From the NCBI RefSeq assembly GCF_004000805.1, contig NZ_BILY01000051.1, positions 1 through 44,808 of the forward strand: a DNA stretch of 44,808 nt. Direction: 5' to 3'. The DNA comes from Paenibacillus glycanilyticus NBRC 16618 (GTDB lineage Bacteria > Bacillota > Bacilli > Paenibacillales > Paenibacillaceae). Positions 24,584 through 32,332 of this stretch are shown one piece after another. Both the position numbers and the translations under genes were made by a program. A model generated the notes under the pieces. That model was not told the DNA's origin. It saw only the letters and a list, made by a program, of their open reading frames with translations, and ran no database searches. Every line of letters starts with the position of its first letter. Positions within the stretch are counted from its first letter, which is position 1.

Positions 24584-24613
24584 GCGGATCGAAGACCATT
24601 CGATTCGCTTTTT
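24584..24613 (+). terminator. Terminator after the glycosidase genes
   Basis: A 10-bp stem (24584-24593 with 24599-24608, one G-T pair), five-base loop, five T. Confidence 0.8.
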
Positions 24614-24672
24614 GACGTCATTTTGAAGTTTTTTACAATCTATCTATTCCCTAAATCCGATTAATCCTATAA

Positions 24673-24695
24673 GATAAAATTAATTTAATTTTATC
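24673..24695 (+). promoter_or_regulatory. Perfect 23-bp palindrome upstream of the LysR gene
   Basis: GATAAAATTAA (24673-24683), one T, then its exact inverse complement (24685-24695). AT-rich, 47 bp before the ATG. An operator or a promoter-curving element; the binding protein is not known. Confidence 0.5.
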
Positions 24696-24701
24696 GCCTA
24701 T

Positions 24702-24716
24702 ATAGAAAAAGTCTAT
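24702..24716 (+). promoter_or_regulatory. LysR-type box ATAGA-N5-TCTAT at the regulator gene
   Basis: A perfect ATAGA-N5-TCTAT dyad of the T-N11-A class bound by LysR regulators. It overlaps the likely core promoter of the LysR gene, consistent with autoregulation. The same dyad occurs at 25655-25669. Confidence 0.65.
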
Positions 24717-24741
24717 CGATAAGGTCGCGGAGGGATTATTC

Positions 24742-25626
24742 ATGAATATTGAGAACATCGAAGCTTTTGTGTATGTCAATCATTACGGCAGCTTTAATAA
24801 AGCGGCGGAGGTGCTCTTCCTCTCCCAGCCATCAGTTACGGCCCGTATACAGACACTGGAAAGGGAGCTCGACTGCCGTCTGTTCGACCGGCTTGGCAAG
24901 CAAATTATGCTGACCGAGAAGGGCAAGCAGTTCCTGCCTTACGCCCAGCAAATTCTTCAAACGATTCAGAAGGGCCGTCTCCATCTGCAGGAGAAGGGAG
25001 CACGTCCGCAGGAGCTTCGGATCGGAAGCACCGTGTCCGTCTCGAACTATCTGATTCCGGATTTGCTGCCGCGGCTGACCCGGTTATTCCCGCGTTTAAC
25101 CTTCAAATTAACAACGGCTCCTTCGGATGACCTAGTCAAAAAACTGCTCGACAAGGAGATCGATATCGCTTTTGTCCGAAAGCTTGTTCATCCGTCTCTG
25201 CAGTCGTTCTCCTATTATGAAGATCCTATCCGGCTGTATGTCTATGAAGGGCATCCGTTTGCGGAAGAAGGAAGGGTGTCCATCGACGAGATCCGTGATC
25301 AGCCGCTTGTTTTCTTCGAATGCGGCTCGCTCGATTGGCTGCGTCTTCACCGCGTATTCGAGCATCTGGAGCAGCCTCCGCGCATTGTTTTCCATGCGGA
25401 TAACTCCGAGACGGCGAAGAAGCTTGTCCTGCAAAAGGCCGGCATCTGCTTCCTTCCGGGCTTATGCGCAAGGGAAGAAGTGAGCAAGGGCAGACTCATC
25501 CCGATTGAAATTGAAGAGACCAAAGGGATTTCCCTGCATACGAACCTGATTGCGCTGACGGGGGAGAACGAAGAGTATATCCAGGCGCTGCTGCCCAAGG
25601 ATAATTTAAGCTTTTACAGCATTTAG
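24742..25626 (+). CDS. LysR family regulator (AscR/YtlI-like)
   Basis: A 294-residue regulator. The N-terminal winged helix (1-60: AFVYVNHYGSFNKAAEVLFLSQPSVTARIQTLERELDCRLFDR) is complete, followed by a linker helix and the periplasmic-binding-like effector domain (about 90-294). It stands directly before an N-acetyltransferase and a cystine-type importer, the position of AscR (YtlI), the LysR activator of the B. subtilis S-alkylcysteine locus; there the effector is thought to be a sulfur metabolite. GGAGGGA precedes ATG 24742. The matching dyads before itself, before the operon and before the second unit at 35130 make it the likely regulator of all of region 3. Confidence 0.85.
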   Translation: MNIENIEAFVYVNHYGSFNKAAEVLFLSQPSVTARIQTLERELDCRLFDRLGKQIMLTEKGKQFLPYAQQILQTIQKGRLHLQEKGARPQELRIGSTVSVSNYLIPDLLPRLTRLFPRLTFKLTTAPSDDLVKKLLDKEIDIAFVRKLVHPSLQSFSYYEDPIRLYVYEGHPFAEEGRVSIDEIRDQPLVFFECGSLDWLRLHRVFEHLEQPPRIVFHADNSETAKKLVLQKAGICFLPGLCAREEVSKGRLIPIEIEETKGISLHTNLIALTGENEEYIQALLPKDNLSFYSI

Positions 25627-25627
25627 C

Positions 25628-25669
25628 ATAGAGACCAATAGAATCAATCGATCGATAGAGAAAGTCTAT
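25628..25669 (+). promoter_or_regulatory. LysR-type operator upstream of the salvage operon
   Basis: Half-sites ATAGA at 25628-25632 and 25638-25642, then the full dyad ATAGA-N5-TCTAT at 25655-25669. A further ATAGA is at 25686-25690 and a -10 candidate TATACC at 25700-25705. Confidence 0.65.
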
Positions 25670-25764
25670 TAGCGCGTTTAGGCGGATAGATGATACATTT
25701 ATACCATCTTAATTCTTAGTAAGTTTATAGGAATTATTTAATTAGACATTTAAGGGGTGGAACT

Positions 25765-26298
25765 ATGAGTGAATCGTTTAGGCAAGCGGGAGTCGAGGAC
25801 GCGGAGCGTTTGCGTGAAGTGACGTATGAAGCCTATTCGCTCATTCGGGAGCTGAAGCTGAATTGGCCAGCGGCGAATGCCGGTCTGGATCAAATACGGG
25901 ACAACATTACGCAGAACGAGTGTTACGTGTTGGAAGCGGACGGCGTTATCGTCGCAACGATAACCTTATCGAGAAACGATGAAGTGAAGGCCATTACGGA
26001 CCTGCCGTTTATCAAATGGTTCGCGGTCCATCCCGGCGAGCAAGGCAAAGGGTACGGCGACAAGCTGCTGACGTGGGTCGAGAATACGATTATTCGAGAC
26101 AAGGAAGGGGCAGCTGCGGTAACGCTGGGCACGGCCGAGAAGCATCCATGGCTTCTGCCGATGTACCAGCGCAGAGGTTACGAAAGCATCCGCTCCTTCG
26201 ACTCCGGCAACGGGGACGGAACGATGCATCTGCTCCGCAAGATTGTGAATCCGGAGCTATTCGAGAAAGCAAGCGAAGAACAAACTACGGCAAATTAA
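25765..26298 (+). CDS. GNAT N-acetyltransferase (SnaA-like)
   Basis: A 177-residue GNAT enzyme using acetyl-CoA. Motif A is visible as WFAVHPGEQGKGYGDKLLTWVE (about residues 85-107, Q/RxxGxG/A pattern) and the final beta hairpin as LPMYQRRGYESI. In B. subtilis the first gene of the homologous operon, snaA, N-acetylates S-(2-succino)cysteine and related S-alkylcysteines so that the monooxygenase can cleave them; the role here is inferred from position. Start ATG 25765 with AAGGGGTGG. The stop codon overlaps an ATG (26298) of the next frame, but the next gene probably starts at 26322. Confidence 0.8.
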   Translation: MSESFRQAGVEDAERLREVTYEAYSLIRELKLNWPAANAGLDQIRDNITQNECYVLEADGVIVATITLSRNDEVKAITDLPFIKWFAVHPGEQGKGYGDKLLTWVENTIIRDKEGAAAVTLGTAEKHPWLLPMYQRRGYESIRSFDSGNGDGTMHLLRKIVNPELFEKASEEQTTAN

Positions 26299-26321
26299 TG
26301 AAAAAGACGGGGGTACTTAAA

Positions 26322-27191
26322 ATGAAGAAAAAAGCACTAGTTGTTACAGCTGCATTGTCATTGATTCTGGTGGCGGCAGGCTGCGGCTCGAACAATAAAT
26401 CGGATAACACGCAAGCGCAAAACGGCAATAAAGCGGCTGCCAACGTATCGGCATCCGGCAACGCAAGCGGTGAAGTGAAGAAGGTTGTCATCGGTACGGG
26501 CACCGGATTCCCGCAGGTATGCTTTATCGACGAGAACGGGAAGCTGACGGGCTTTGACGTTGAGCTCATCAAAGAGATCGACAAGCGTCTTCCGCAATAC
26601 GAATTCGATATTCAAACGATGGAATTCTCGAACCTGCTTCTGAGCCTGGAGACGAACAAGATTGATCTTGTTGCCCATGAGATGGAGAAAAATCCGGAGC
26701 GCGAAGCGAAATACCTGTTCAACAAAGAGCCTTACGCTCACTGGAGAAATAAAATTGTTGTTCCGCAGGACAACAACACGATTCATTCCCTTGATGATCT
26801 GGCAGGCAAGAAGGTACTTGTTGGCGCGACTAGCGCGCAGGCGCAAATTTTGGAGAACTACAACAAGGATCATGACAAGAAGATCAACATCGTATACCAA
26901 AACGGCGCAGCTAACGATACGGTCAGCCAAATTACGACCGGCCGGGTAGACGCTACGTTGGCAGCCGACTTCACATTGTCCTTGATCGATCCGCAAGCGA
27001 AGCTGAAGACAACGGGCGATAACCTGTCCGAAGCCGACATCCTGTTCGTGCTCCGCAAGAACGATCCGGCAGAGCAAGAGCTGTCCGATGCGATTGACGT
27101 TGCTCTGAAGGAGCTTAAAGCAGACGGAACGCTGGGCAAGTTGAGCACGGAATGGCTGGGCGGCGACTTTACGGCAGAAAGCTCGAAATAG
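26322..27191 (+). CDS. Amino acid-binding lipoprotein (TcyJ/TcyK-like)
   Basis: A 289-residue lipoprotein of the family 3 solute-binding proteins. Signal peptide MKKKALVVTAALSLILVAAGC ends at the lipobox Cys (about residue 21). The mature domain shows the pattern VVIGTGTGFPQVCFIDENGKLTGFDVELIKEI, NKIDLVAHEMEKNPEREAKYLF and SLDDLAGKKVLVGATS. In B. subtilis TcyJ and TcyK bind cystine and S-modified cysteines; only one such protein is present here. ATG 26322 is preferred since GGGGGT (26309-26314) is well spaced from it; ATG 26298 gives eight extra residues. Confidence 0.88.
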   Translation: MKKKALVVTAALSLILVAAGCGSNNKSDNTQAQNGNKAAANVSASGNASGEVKKVVIGTGTGFPQVCFIDENGKLTGFDVELIKEIDKRLPQYEFDIQTMEFSNLLLSLETNKIDLVAHEMEKNPEREAKYLFNKEPYAHWRNKIVVPQDNNTIHSLDDLAGKKVLVGATSAQAQILENYNKDHDKKINIVYQNGAANDTVSQITTGRVDATLAADFTLSLIDPQAKLKTTGDNLSEADILFVLRKNDPAEQELSDAIDVALKELKADGTLGKLSTEWLGGDFTAESSK

Positions 27192-27231
27192 CAAGCGAAA
27201 GTGAATGAGTAATGAGAGGTGAGTCCGCAAG

Positions 27232-28020
27232 ATGGAGTATGGCTTCGATATTAATTATGTGTTCGATTTTATTCCCAAACTGCTGAGTACGCTGAATATT
27301 ACCCTGCTAATCGTGGCAGGCGCTATCGGACTGGGGCTGCTTGTCGGTTTTCTTGTCGCCTTGCCCCGCCTATACAACGTACCGGTGCTTCGGAATGTAT
27401 CGATGGTGTATGTATCCTTCTTCCGGGGCACGCCGGTTCTCATTCAGCTGTTCCTGTTCTATTACGGCCTTCCGGAAATTTTGAAGCTGGTGTCGATCGA
27501 CATCTCAAAGCTTCCCGTCCTTTATTTCGTTATTCTCACCTTTGGTCTTAACGTTGGTGCTTATGTATCGGAGACGATCCGTGCGGCCGTGCTTGCGGTT
27601 AACCGGGGTCAGGTGGAAGCGGCTTATGCCGTAGGCATGACCGGGTATCAGGCTTTTACCCGGATCGTGCTGCCGCAGGCGGTAGGGATTGCCGTTCCGG
27701 TATTCACCAATCTTGTCATTGCGATGCTGAAGGATACATCGCTTGCTTTTACGCTCGGCGTTATGGAGATGACGGGCAAAGCTCAGACGCTTGGCTCGCT
27801 GTCCCAGCATTTTATCGAAACTTATATTGCGCTAGCCCTTATTTATCTCGTTATGAGTATCGTATTGGAACGTCTTATGCTGCTCGCAGAGCGCCGCTTG
27901 TCCCGCCATCTGCGCAGGGATAGCAATGAGAAGAACCGGTTCTTCAGCAGAAAACGCAAGCGCCTGTCCTTGGGCGGCTTAACCCGCGAATTAAAGGAGG
28001 TGCCGCGTTATGAAGCTTGA
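27232..28020 (+). CDS. Amino acid ABC transporter permease (TcyL-like)
   Basis: A 262-residue polar amino acid permease (HisM/HisQ type). About five helices are seen, with the family motifs YVSFFRGTPVLIQLFLFYYGLP, GAYVSETIRAAVLAVNRGQVEAAYAVGMTGYQAFTRIVLPQA (the ATPase-contact loop) and NLVIAMLKDTSLAFTLGV. The C-terminus is a long basic tail (about 220-262, HLRRDSNEKNRFFSRKRKRL), longer than in typical TcyL. It overlaps the second permease by 11 bases, so the two are translationally coupled and form a heterodimer. Confidence 0.9.
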   Translation: MEYGFDINYVFDFIPKLLSTLNITLLIVAGAIGLGLLVGFLVALPRLYNVPVLRNVSMVYVSFFRGTPVLIQLFLFYYGLPEILKLVSIDISKLPVLYFVILTFGLNVGAYVSETIRAAVLAVNRGQVEAAYAVGMTGYQAFTRIVLPQAVGIAVPVFTNLVIAMLKDTSLAFTLGVMEMTGKAQTLGSLSQHFIETYIALALIYLVMSIVLERLMLLAERRLSRHLRRDSNEKNRFFSRKRKRLSLGGLTRELKEVPRYEA

Positions 28021-28720
28021 TCCGTCGTTTATATGGACCGCATTCCTGCAGCTATGGTCGGCTGTTCCAACAACGCTGCTTATTACTCTCGTATCCGTGT
28101 CCGTCGGATTTGTGATCGGCGTAATAACGGCGCTTGCCCGGATTTACCGGATTCCGGTACTGTCCCAGCTGTCGAGCGGTTATGTGACCTTTATCCGCGG
28201 GACGCCGATGCTGACGCATCTGCTCCTCATCTATTTCGGATTGCCAATGCTTGTAGACGGATTGTCGGCGCAATTCGATCTCGGATGGAATTCGGCCAAA
28301 ATCCCGATGATCGGCTTTGCTTACATCTCGTTCTCGATTACGGCAGGCGCTTATTTGTCGGAGGTAGTCCGCTCCGGATTATTGGCGGTGGACCGCGGGC
28401 AGATGGAAGCGGCCTGGTCGATTGGGATGACAACGCCGCAAGCGCTCCGCCGCATCGTATTTCCTCAAGCGCTGGCAGCAAGCCTGCCGAACCTGTCCAA
28501 CTCGGTTATTGGGATGCTTCACGGCTCGACGCTTGCTTTTACCGTATCGGTTGTCGACTTGAACGCCAAAGCACAGATCGTGGCTTCGACGAACTGGAAG
28601 TTCTTCGAATCTTACGTAGCCGCTGCTTTAATATTCTGGGGTTTAACGATCCTTATTGAACGTTTTACCGGTCTTATCGAAAGAAGAATCCGCGTGTACA
28701 GCAAGGGAGGGGTAGCATGA
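28010..28720 (+). CDS. Amino acid ABC transporter permease (TcyM-like)
   Basis: A 236-residue partner permease with the same motifs: YVTFIRGTPMLTHLLLIYFGLP, GAYLSEVVRSGLLAVDRGQMEAAWSIGMTTPQALRRIVFPQA and NSVIGMLHGSTLAFTVSVVDLNAKAQI. A strong AAAGGAGGTG lies inside the end of the previous gene. The stop codon overlaps the ATG of the ATPase gene (ATGA, 28717-28720). Confidence 0.92.
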   Translation: MKLDPSFIWTAFLQLWSAVPTTLLITLVSVSVGFVIGVITALARIYRIPVLSQLSSGYVTFIRGTPMLTHLLLIYFGLPMLVDGLSAQFDLGWNSAKIPMIGFAYISFSITAGAYLSEVVRSGLLAVDRGQMEAAWSIGMTTPQALRRIVFPQALAASLPNLSNSVIGMLHGSTLAFTVSVVDLNAKAQIVASTNWKFFESYVAAALIFWGLTILIERFTGLIERRIRVYSKGGVA

Positions 28721-29469
28721 TTAAGCTTAGCGGTATCCACAAATCGTTTGGACGCCACGAGGTCCTGAAAGGGATTGATCTCACCGTTAATAAAGGAGAG
28801 GTTGTTGCCATTCTGGGGCCAAGCGGCTCCGGCAAAACCACGCTGCTGCGCTGCATCAATTATTTGGAGAAGCCAAACGACGGAGAGATCCGGATCGGCG
28901 ATTTCGCCCTTAACGCGAAGCATGCGGGGAAAAAGGACATTTATTCGCTGCGCCAGCGCTCGGCGATGGTGTTCCAGCAATACAATCTGTTCAGCCATAA
29001 GACGGCGCTCGAGAATGTCATCGAGGGACTGATCGTGGTAAAGAAGATCGGCAAGGAAGAAGCGCGCAAACGCGGCATCGAGCTGCTCGAGAAGGTAGGT
29101 CTCGGCGCCAAGCTGGATGCTTATCCAAGTCAATTGTCCGGCGGTCAGCAGCAGCGCGTCGGCATCGCGAGAGCGCTTGCGCTTGAGCCCGAAGTGATCT
29201 TGTTTGACGAGCCGACGTCGGCGCTCGACCCCGAACTTGTGGGCGAAGTGCTGGCCGTTATCCGCCGGATTGCCAAGGAAGGCATTACGATGATTATCGT
29301 GACGCACGAGATGGGCTTTGCCCAGGATGTAGCGAATCATGTGGTGTTTATGGACGGCGGCGTTGTCGTTGAGGAAGGCCCTCCGGCCGAGCTGTTCGGG
29401 AATCCGCAGGAAGAGCGGACCAAACAGTTCCTAAAGCGGTTTTCAACGGAGCCGAGCTATTCGATTTAG
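28717..29469 (+). CDS. Amino acid ABC transporter ATP-binding protein (TcyN-like)
   Basis: A 250-residue ATPase that powers the importer. All sites are visible: Walker A GPSGSGKTT (about 34-42), Q-loop VFQQYNLF, signature LSGGQQQR, Walker B VILFDEPTSALDPE and the switch His in VTHEMGF. This is the GlnQ/HisP class. It completes the set binding protein, two permeases and ATPase at 26322-29469. The next gene is 137 bp away, across two near-identical hairpins, so expression of transporter and enzyme genes may be unequal. Confidence 0.94.
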   Translation: MIKLSGIHKSFGRHEVLKGIDLTVNKGEVVAILGPSGSGKTTLLRCINYLEKPNDGEIRIGDFALNAKHAGKKDIYSLRQRSAMVFQQYNLFSHKTALENVIEGLIVVKKIGKEEARKRGIELLEKVGLGAKLDAYPSQLSGGQQQRVGIARALALEPEVILFDEPTSALDPELVGEVLAVIRRIAKEGITMIIVTHEMGFAQDVANHVVFMDGGVVVEEGPPAELFGNPQEERTKQFLKRFSTEPSYSI

Positions 29470-29473
29470 TACA

Positions 29474-29522
29474 AAGAATCATCACAAACAGCCCTTCCCA
29501 GGCTGTTTGTGTGATCATTCTT
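29474..29522 (+). repeat. 49-nt hairpin repeat, copy 1
   Basis: A long stem-loop: AAGAAT outer stem, AACAGCC/GGCTGTT inner stem, loop around CTTCCCA. It is repeated 68 bp downstream with two base changes. The 3' side ends in CATTCTT without a long T run. Confidence 0.85.
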
Positions 29523-29541
29523 AAGTTTAGGCTTTCGATGC

Positions 29542-29590
29542 AAGAATCATCACGAACAGCCCTTCCCAGGCTGTTTGTGCGATCATTCTT
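29542..29590 (+). repeat. 49-nt hairpin repeat, copy 2
   Basis: Same stem-loop as copy 1, differing at two of 49 positions. It continues into TTT and directly into the AGGAGG ribosome binding site (29594-29599) of the next gene, so it could act as a leaky terminator or influence translation of the CmoO-like gene. Confidence 0.85.
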
Positions 29591-29606
29591 TTTAGGAGGT
29601 TATGGC

Positions 29607-30617
29607 ATGTCCATTACAATAAGCATTTTGGATCAAAGCCCGGTCTACCCGGGCGAAACTTCAGCCGAAGCATTCGCTCATACGGTAACGTTGGCGCAAA
29701 AAGCCGAGGAGCTTGGCTTCCGCCGCTTCTGGGTATCGGAGCATCATGATTCCGAGCATGTAGCGGGCTCTTCGCCGGAGGTTCTAATCTCCTATCTGCT
29801 CGCCCGCACCAATAAGATTCGGGTTGGCTCCGGCGGTATCATGCTGCAGCACTATAGCCCTTATAAGGTGGCGGAGAACTTCCATGTTCTTGCTTCCCTC
29901 GAGCCAGGCCGCGTTGATCTTGGCGTAGGCCGAGCTCCCGGCGGACTTCCGCGCAGCACGCAGGCGCTGCAGCGCAATATCGTAAACCCGTTGTCGCTGA
30001 CGGACAAAATCGTTGAACTCCGCGGATACGTAGAGGGACGGACGGAGGAAGAAGGTCCGCTGGCTGGTATTAAGGCGACGCCTATTCCGGCTGTTGCACC
30101 GGAGCTGCATGTGCTAGGTGCTTCCGCGGACAGCGCGGAGCTGGCTGCAAGTCTTGGTCTGCCTTACGTATTCTCCCTGTTTATCGGAGGAGACGAGCAA
30201 GCTGCCGTTGATTCGGTTCTTAAATATAAGCAAGCCTTTAATTATGAGCTGGGTGCAGCGCCGCAGGCGATTCTGGCATTGGCTGCAATCGTGGCGAATA
30301 CGGACGAGGAAGCCGTCAGCCTGATCCCGCCGCAAAAGCTGGTGAAGGTGCATTTGGCCAGCGGCCGCAAGGTTACGCTTGGCACGGTGGAGCAAGCCGA
30401 GGCTTACGGTCAGCAATCCGGCGAGGAATACACGATTGAAGAGAAAGAGCCGCTTATTGCGGCAGGCTCCAAGGAAACGGTACGCGGCAAGCTGCTTGCC
30501 CTGCAGGAAGCGACCGGCGTAGACGAGTTTATTATCACAACGAATATTTCACCGTTTGAGAAACGGATCCGCTCGTATGAGCTGCTTAGCGAGGCATTTG
30601 CCGAAGTAACGGCTTAA
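29607..30617 (+). CDS. Luciferase-like monooxygenase (CmoO/YtmO-like)
   Basis: A 336-residue flavin-dependent TIM-barrel enzyme of the bacterial-luciferase fold. Family motifs: SILDQSPVYPG, ELGFRRFWVSEHHDSEHVAGSSPEVL, RVGSGGIMLQHYSPYKVAENFHVLASLEPGRVDLGVGRAPG. CmoO (YtmO) lies at the same place, after tcyN, in B. subtilis, where its own reaction is not settled. Such enzymes use FMNH2 from a separate reductase; none is encoded in this window. ATG 29607 follows AGGAGG; the open frame extends upstream through hairpin copy 2 but has no ribosome binding site there. Confidence 0.85.
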   Translation: MSITISILDQSPVYPGETSAEAFAHTVTLAQKAEELGFRRFWVSEHHDSEHVAGSSPEVLISYLLARTNKIRVGSGGIMLQHYSPYKVAENFHVLASLEPGRVDLGVGRAPGGLPRSTQALQRNIVNPLSLTDKIVELRGYVEGRTEEEGPLAGIKATPIPAVAPELHVLGASADSAELAASLGLPYVFSLFIGGDEQAAVDSVLKYKQAFNYELGAAPQAILALAAIVANTDEEAVSLIPPQKLVKVHLASGRKVTLGTVEQAEAYGQQSGEEYTIEEKEPLIAAGSKETVRGKLLALQEATGVDEFIITTNISPFEKRIRSYELLSEAFAEVTA

Positions 30618-30638
30618 GCTGGGAGGTGAGGTGGACGA

Positions 30639-31826
30639 ATGAGTAACGATACAACAACCCGCAGCGCTGCTGCGTTGGCAAGCCGGTTGACGGATATCCG
30701 CAGGGAGCTGCACCGGAATCCGGAGCTGTCCCACGAGGAATTCGAAACGACAATCCGTATCAAGAGCTGGCTTGAAGCGGGCGGCATCCGTATCGCGGAT
30801 TATCCGCTGAAGACCGGCGTTATCGCCGAGATCGGAACGGGATCGCCGGTTATTGCGCTTCGCGCCGATATCGACGCCCTCCCGATTCAGGAAGAGACGG
30901 GATTGCCGTTTGCTTCGGCTGTTCCTGGCAAAATGCATGCCTGTGGCCATGACTTTCATACGGCTGCCCTCATCGGAGCTGCTTATTTATTGAAGGAACG
31001 CGAGCAGGAGCTGAAAGGCACGGTACGGCTGATCTTCCAGCCGGCCGAAGAGAAGGCGAAAGGCGCGCGGCAGGTCATCGCCAGCGGGGCGCTGGAGGGC
31101 GTGCAGGCAATCTTCGGCCTGCATAACAAGCCGGATCTGCCGGTTGGCACGATTGGCATTAAAGGCGGTCCGCTTATGGCTGCCGCCGACGGCTTTGTTG
31201 TTGAAGTTGCGGGACGCGGCTCGCATGCCGCCGTACCGGAAGCCGGCAATGACCCCGTTCTAACGGCTGCGCATATCGTTACCGCGCTGCAATCGATTGT
31301 CAGCCGCAATGTAGGGGCGCTCGACAGCGCGGTCATCAGCGTGACGAAGCTGAACAGCGGTACGGCATGGAATGTGATTCCGGAGAAGGCAGTGCTGGAC
31401 GGCACGATCCGTACTTTTGATCCCGATATCCGCCGCCGCGTCCGCGAGCGATTCGACCAGGTGGTAGCGGGCGTTGCCGCTGCCTTCGATACTACCGCCG
31501 TAGTCCGCTGGATTGAAGGTCCGCCGCCGGTTCACAACGATGAAGGGCTAGCGGAGCTGGCATGGAGGGAAGCTGAGCGATTGGAGCTGCTTCCGGTTAA
31601 TCCGGTACCATCTCTTGCCGGGGAAGATTTTGCGGCCTACCAGCAGCAGGTTCCGGGACTATTCGTGTTTGTAGGGACGGACGGTCCACAAGAATGGCAT
31701 CATCCGGCGTTTGATCTCGATGAGCGAGCACTGCCGGTTGCGGCTGATTTCTTAGCCGGTACGGCTATTCACGCATTATCACACTTTGCGGCTGAGCCGC
31801 AAGATCCAAAGGAGGATTTCCAATGA
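30639..31826 (+). CDS. M20 family amidohydrolase (SndA-like N-deacetylase)
   Basis: A 395-residue metal-dependent amidohydrolase (M20D, hippurate hydrolase-like). Metal ligands visible are Cys102 and His104 in MHACGHDFHTA, Glu137/138 in QPAEEKAKG, His162 in GLHNKPD and the C-terminal His in WHHPAFDLDE. ALRADIDALPIQEETG and the lid domain (about 185-295) are typical. In the B. subtilis pathway SndA removes the acetyl group from N-acetylcysteine after C-S cleavage, releasing cysteine. GGGAGGTGAGG precedes ATG 30639. Its stop overlaps the start of the DinB-fold gene by 4 bases. Confidence 0.88.
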   Translation: MSNDTTTRSAAALASRLTDIRRELHRNPELSHEEFETTIRIKSWLEAGGIRIADYPLKTGVIAEIGTGSPVIALRADIDALPIQEETGLPFASAVPGKMHACGHDFHTAALIGAAYLLKEREQELKGTVRLIFQPAEEKAKGARQVIASGALEGVQAIFGLHNKPDLPVGTIGIKGGPLMAAADGFVVEVAGRGSHAAVPEAGNDPVLTAAHIVTALQSIVSRNVGALDSAVISVTKLNSGTAWNVIPEKAVLDGTIRTFDPDIRRRVRERFDQVVAGVAAAFDTTAVVRWIEGPPPVHNDEGLAELAWREAERLELLPVNPVPSLAGEDFAAYQQQVPGLFVFVGTDGPQEWHHPAFDLDERALPVAADFLAGTAIHALSHFAAEPQDPKEDFQ

Positions 31827-32332
31827 GTGCCATCGATATTCAAGCTTATTTGGACACACATCTTCAATTGACCCAGGCGATCGCAGGGGTAGAAGAAGCA
31901 CAGCTGAAATGGAAAGAAAACGAAGCGAAATGGAGCATTACCGAGGTGCTGTCCCATTTGGCAGATCATAATATCGTGGTATCCTTCCGCATCCGCGACA
32001 TTCTCGCGGATACGAAGGCGCAGCTTCCCGCTTTTAACCAGGACCTGTGGGTATCTGGCCAACATTCCAATGACGGTAACGCGTCCGACATTTTGAACGT
32101 GTTCTGGGCGCTGCTGCAATACAACGGTCTGCTGTTTGGCCGTCTGAGCGAGCAGGATCTGGATAAGACCGGCATCAACTTCAAAGGGGAAACGGTCCGC
32201 GTCCGCGACATTATTCAAGGCTTCACGAAGCATGTGCAGCATCATCTGGGTCAGATTGACCGGATCAAAGCCGCTTACATCGCTCAAGGACCGTCCGTTA
32301 CGATATCGACAGCAAAAGGGGGAAATGCGTAA
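31823..32332 (+). CDS. DinB-fold protein (bacillithiol transferase-like)
   Basis: A 169-residue four-helix-bundle protein of the DinB/YfiT family. The family start is KWSITEVLSHLADHN with His45 (and His49), and the second metal site is KHVQHHLGQIDRI with His137 and His141, giving the three-His site typical of the group. Characterised DinB-fold members include bacillithiol and mycothiol S-transferases. Its place between the deacetylase and the CmoJ-like monooxygenase, overlapping both neighbours (4 bases and 1 base), is not found in the B. subtilis operon and suggests a thiol-related step. That function is inference. Confidence 0.85.
   Translation: MSAIDIQAYLDTHLQLTQAIAGVEEAQLKWKENEAKWSITEVLSHLADHNIVVSFRIRDILADTKAQLPAFNQDLWVSGQHSNDGNASDILNVFWALLQYNGLLFGRLSEQDLDKTGINFKGETVRVRDIIQGFTKHVQHHLGQIDRIKAAYIAQGPSVTISTAKGGNA

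Noticed and set aside
24614..24741. SAM or T-box riboswitch before the sulfur cluster
   Set aside because: No S-box or T-box core sequence (no conserved T-box motif, no specifier hairpin); only palindromic DNA sites were seen.
29511..29606. Longer CmoO-like protein starting at 29511
   Set aside because: The extra 32 codons are the hairpin repeat; AGGAGG points to ATG 29607.
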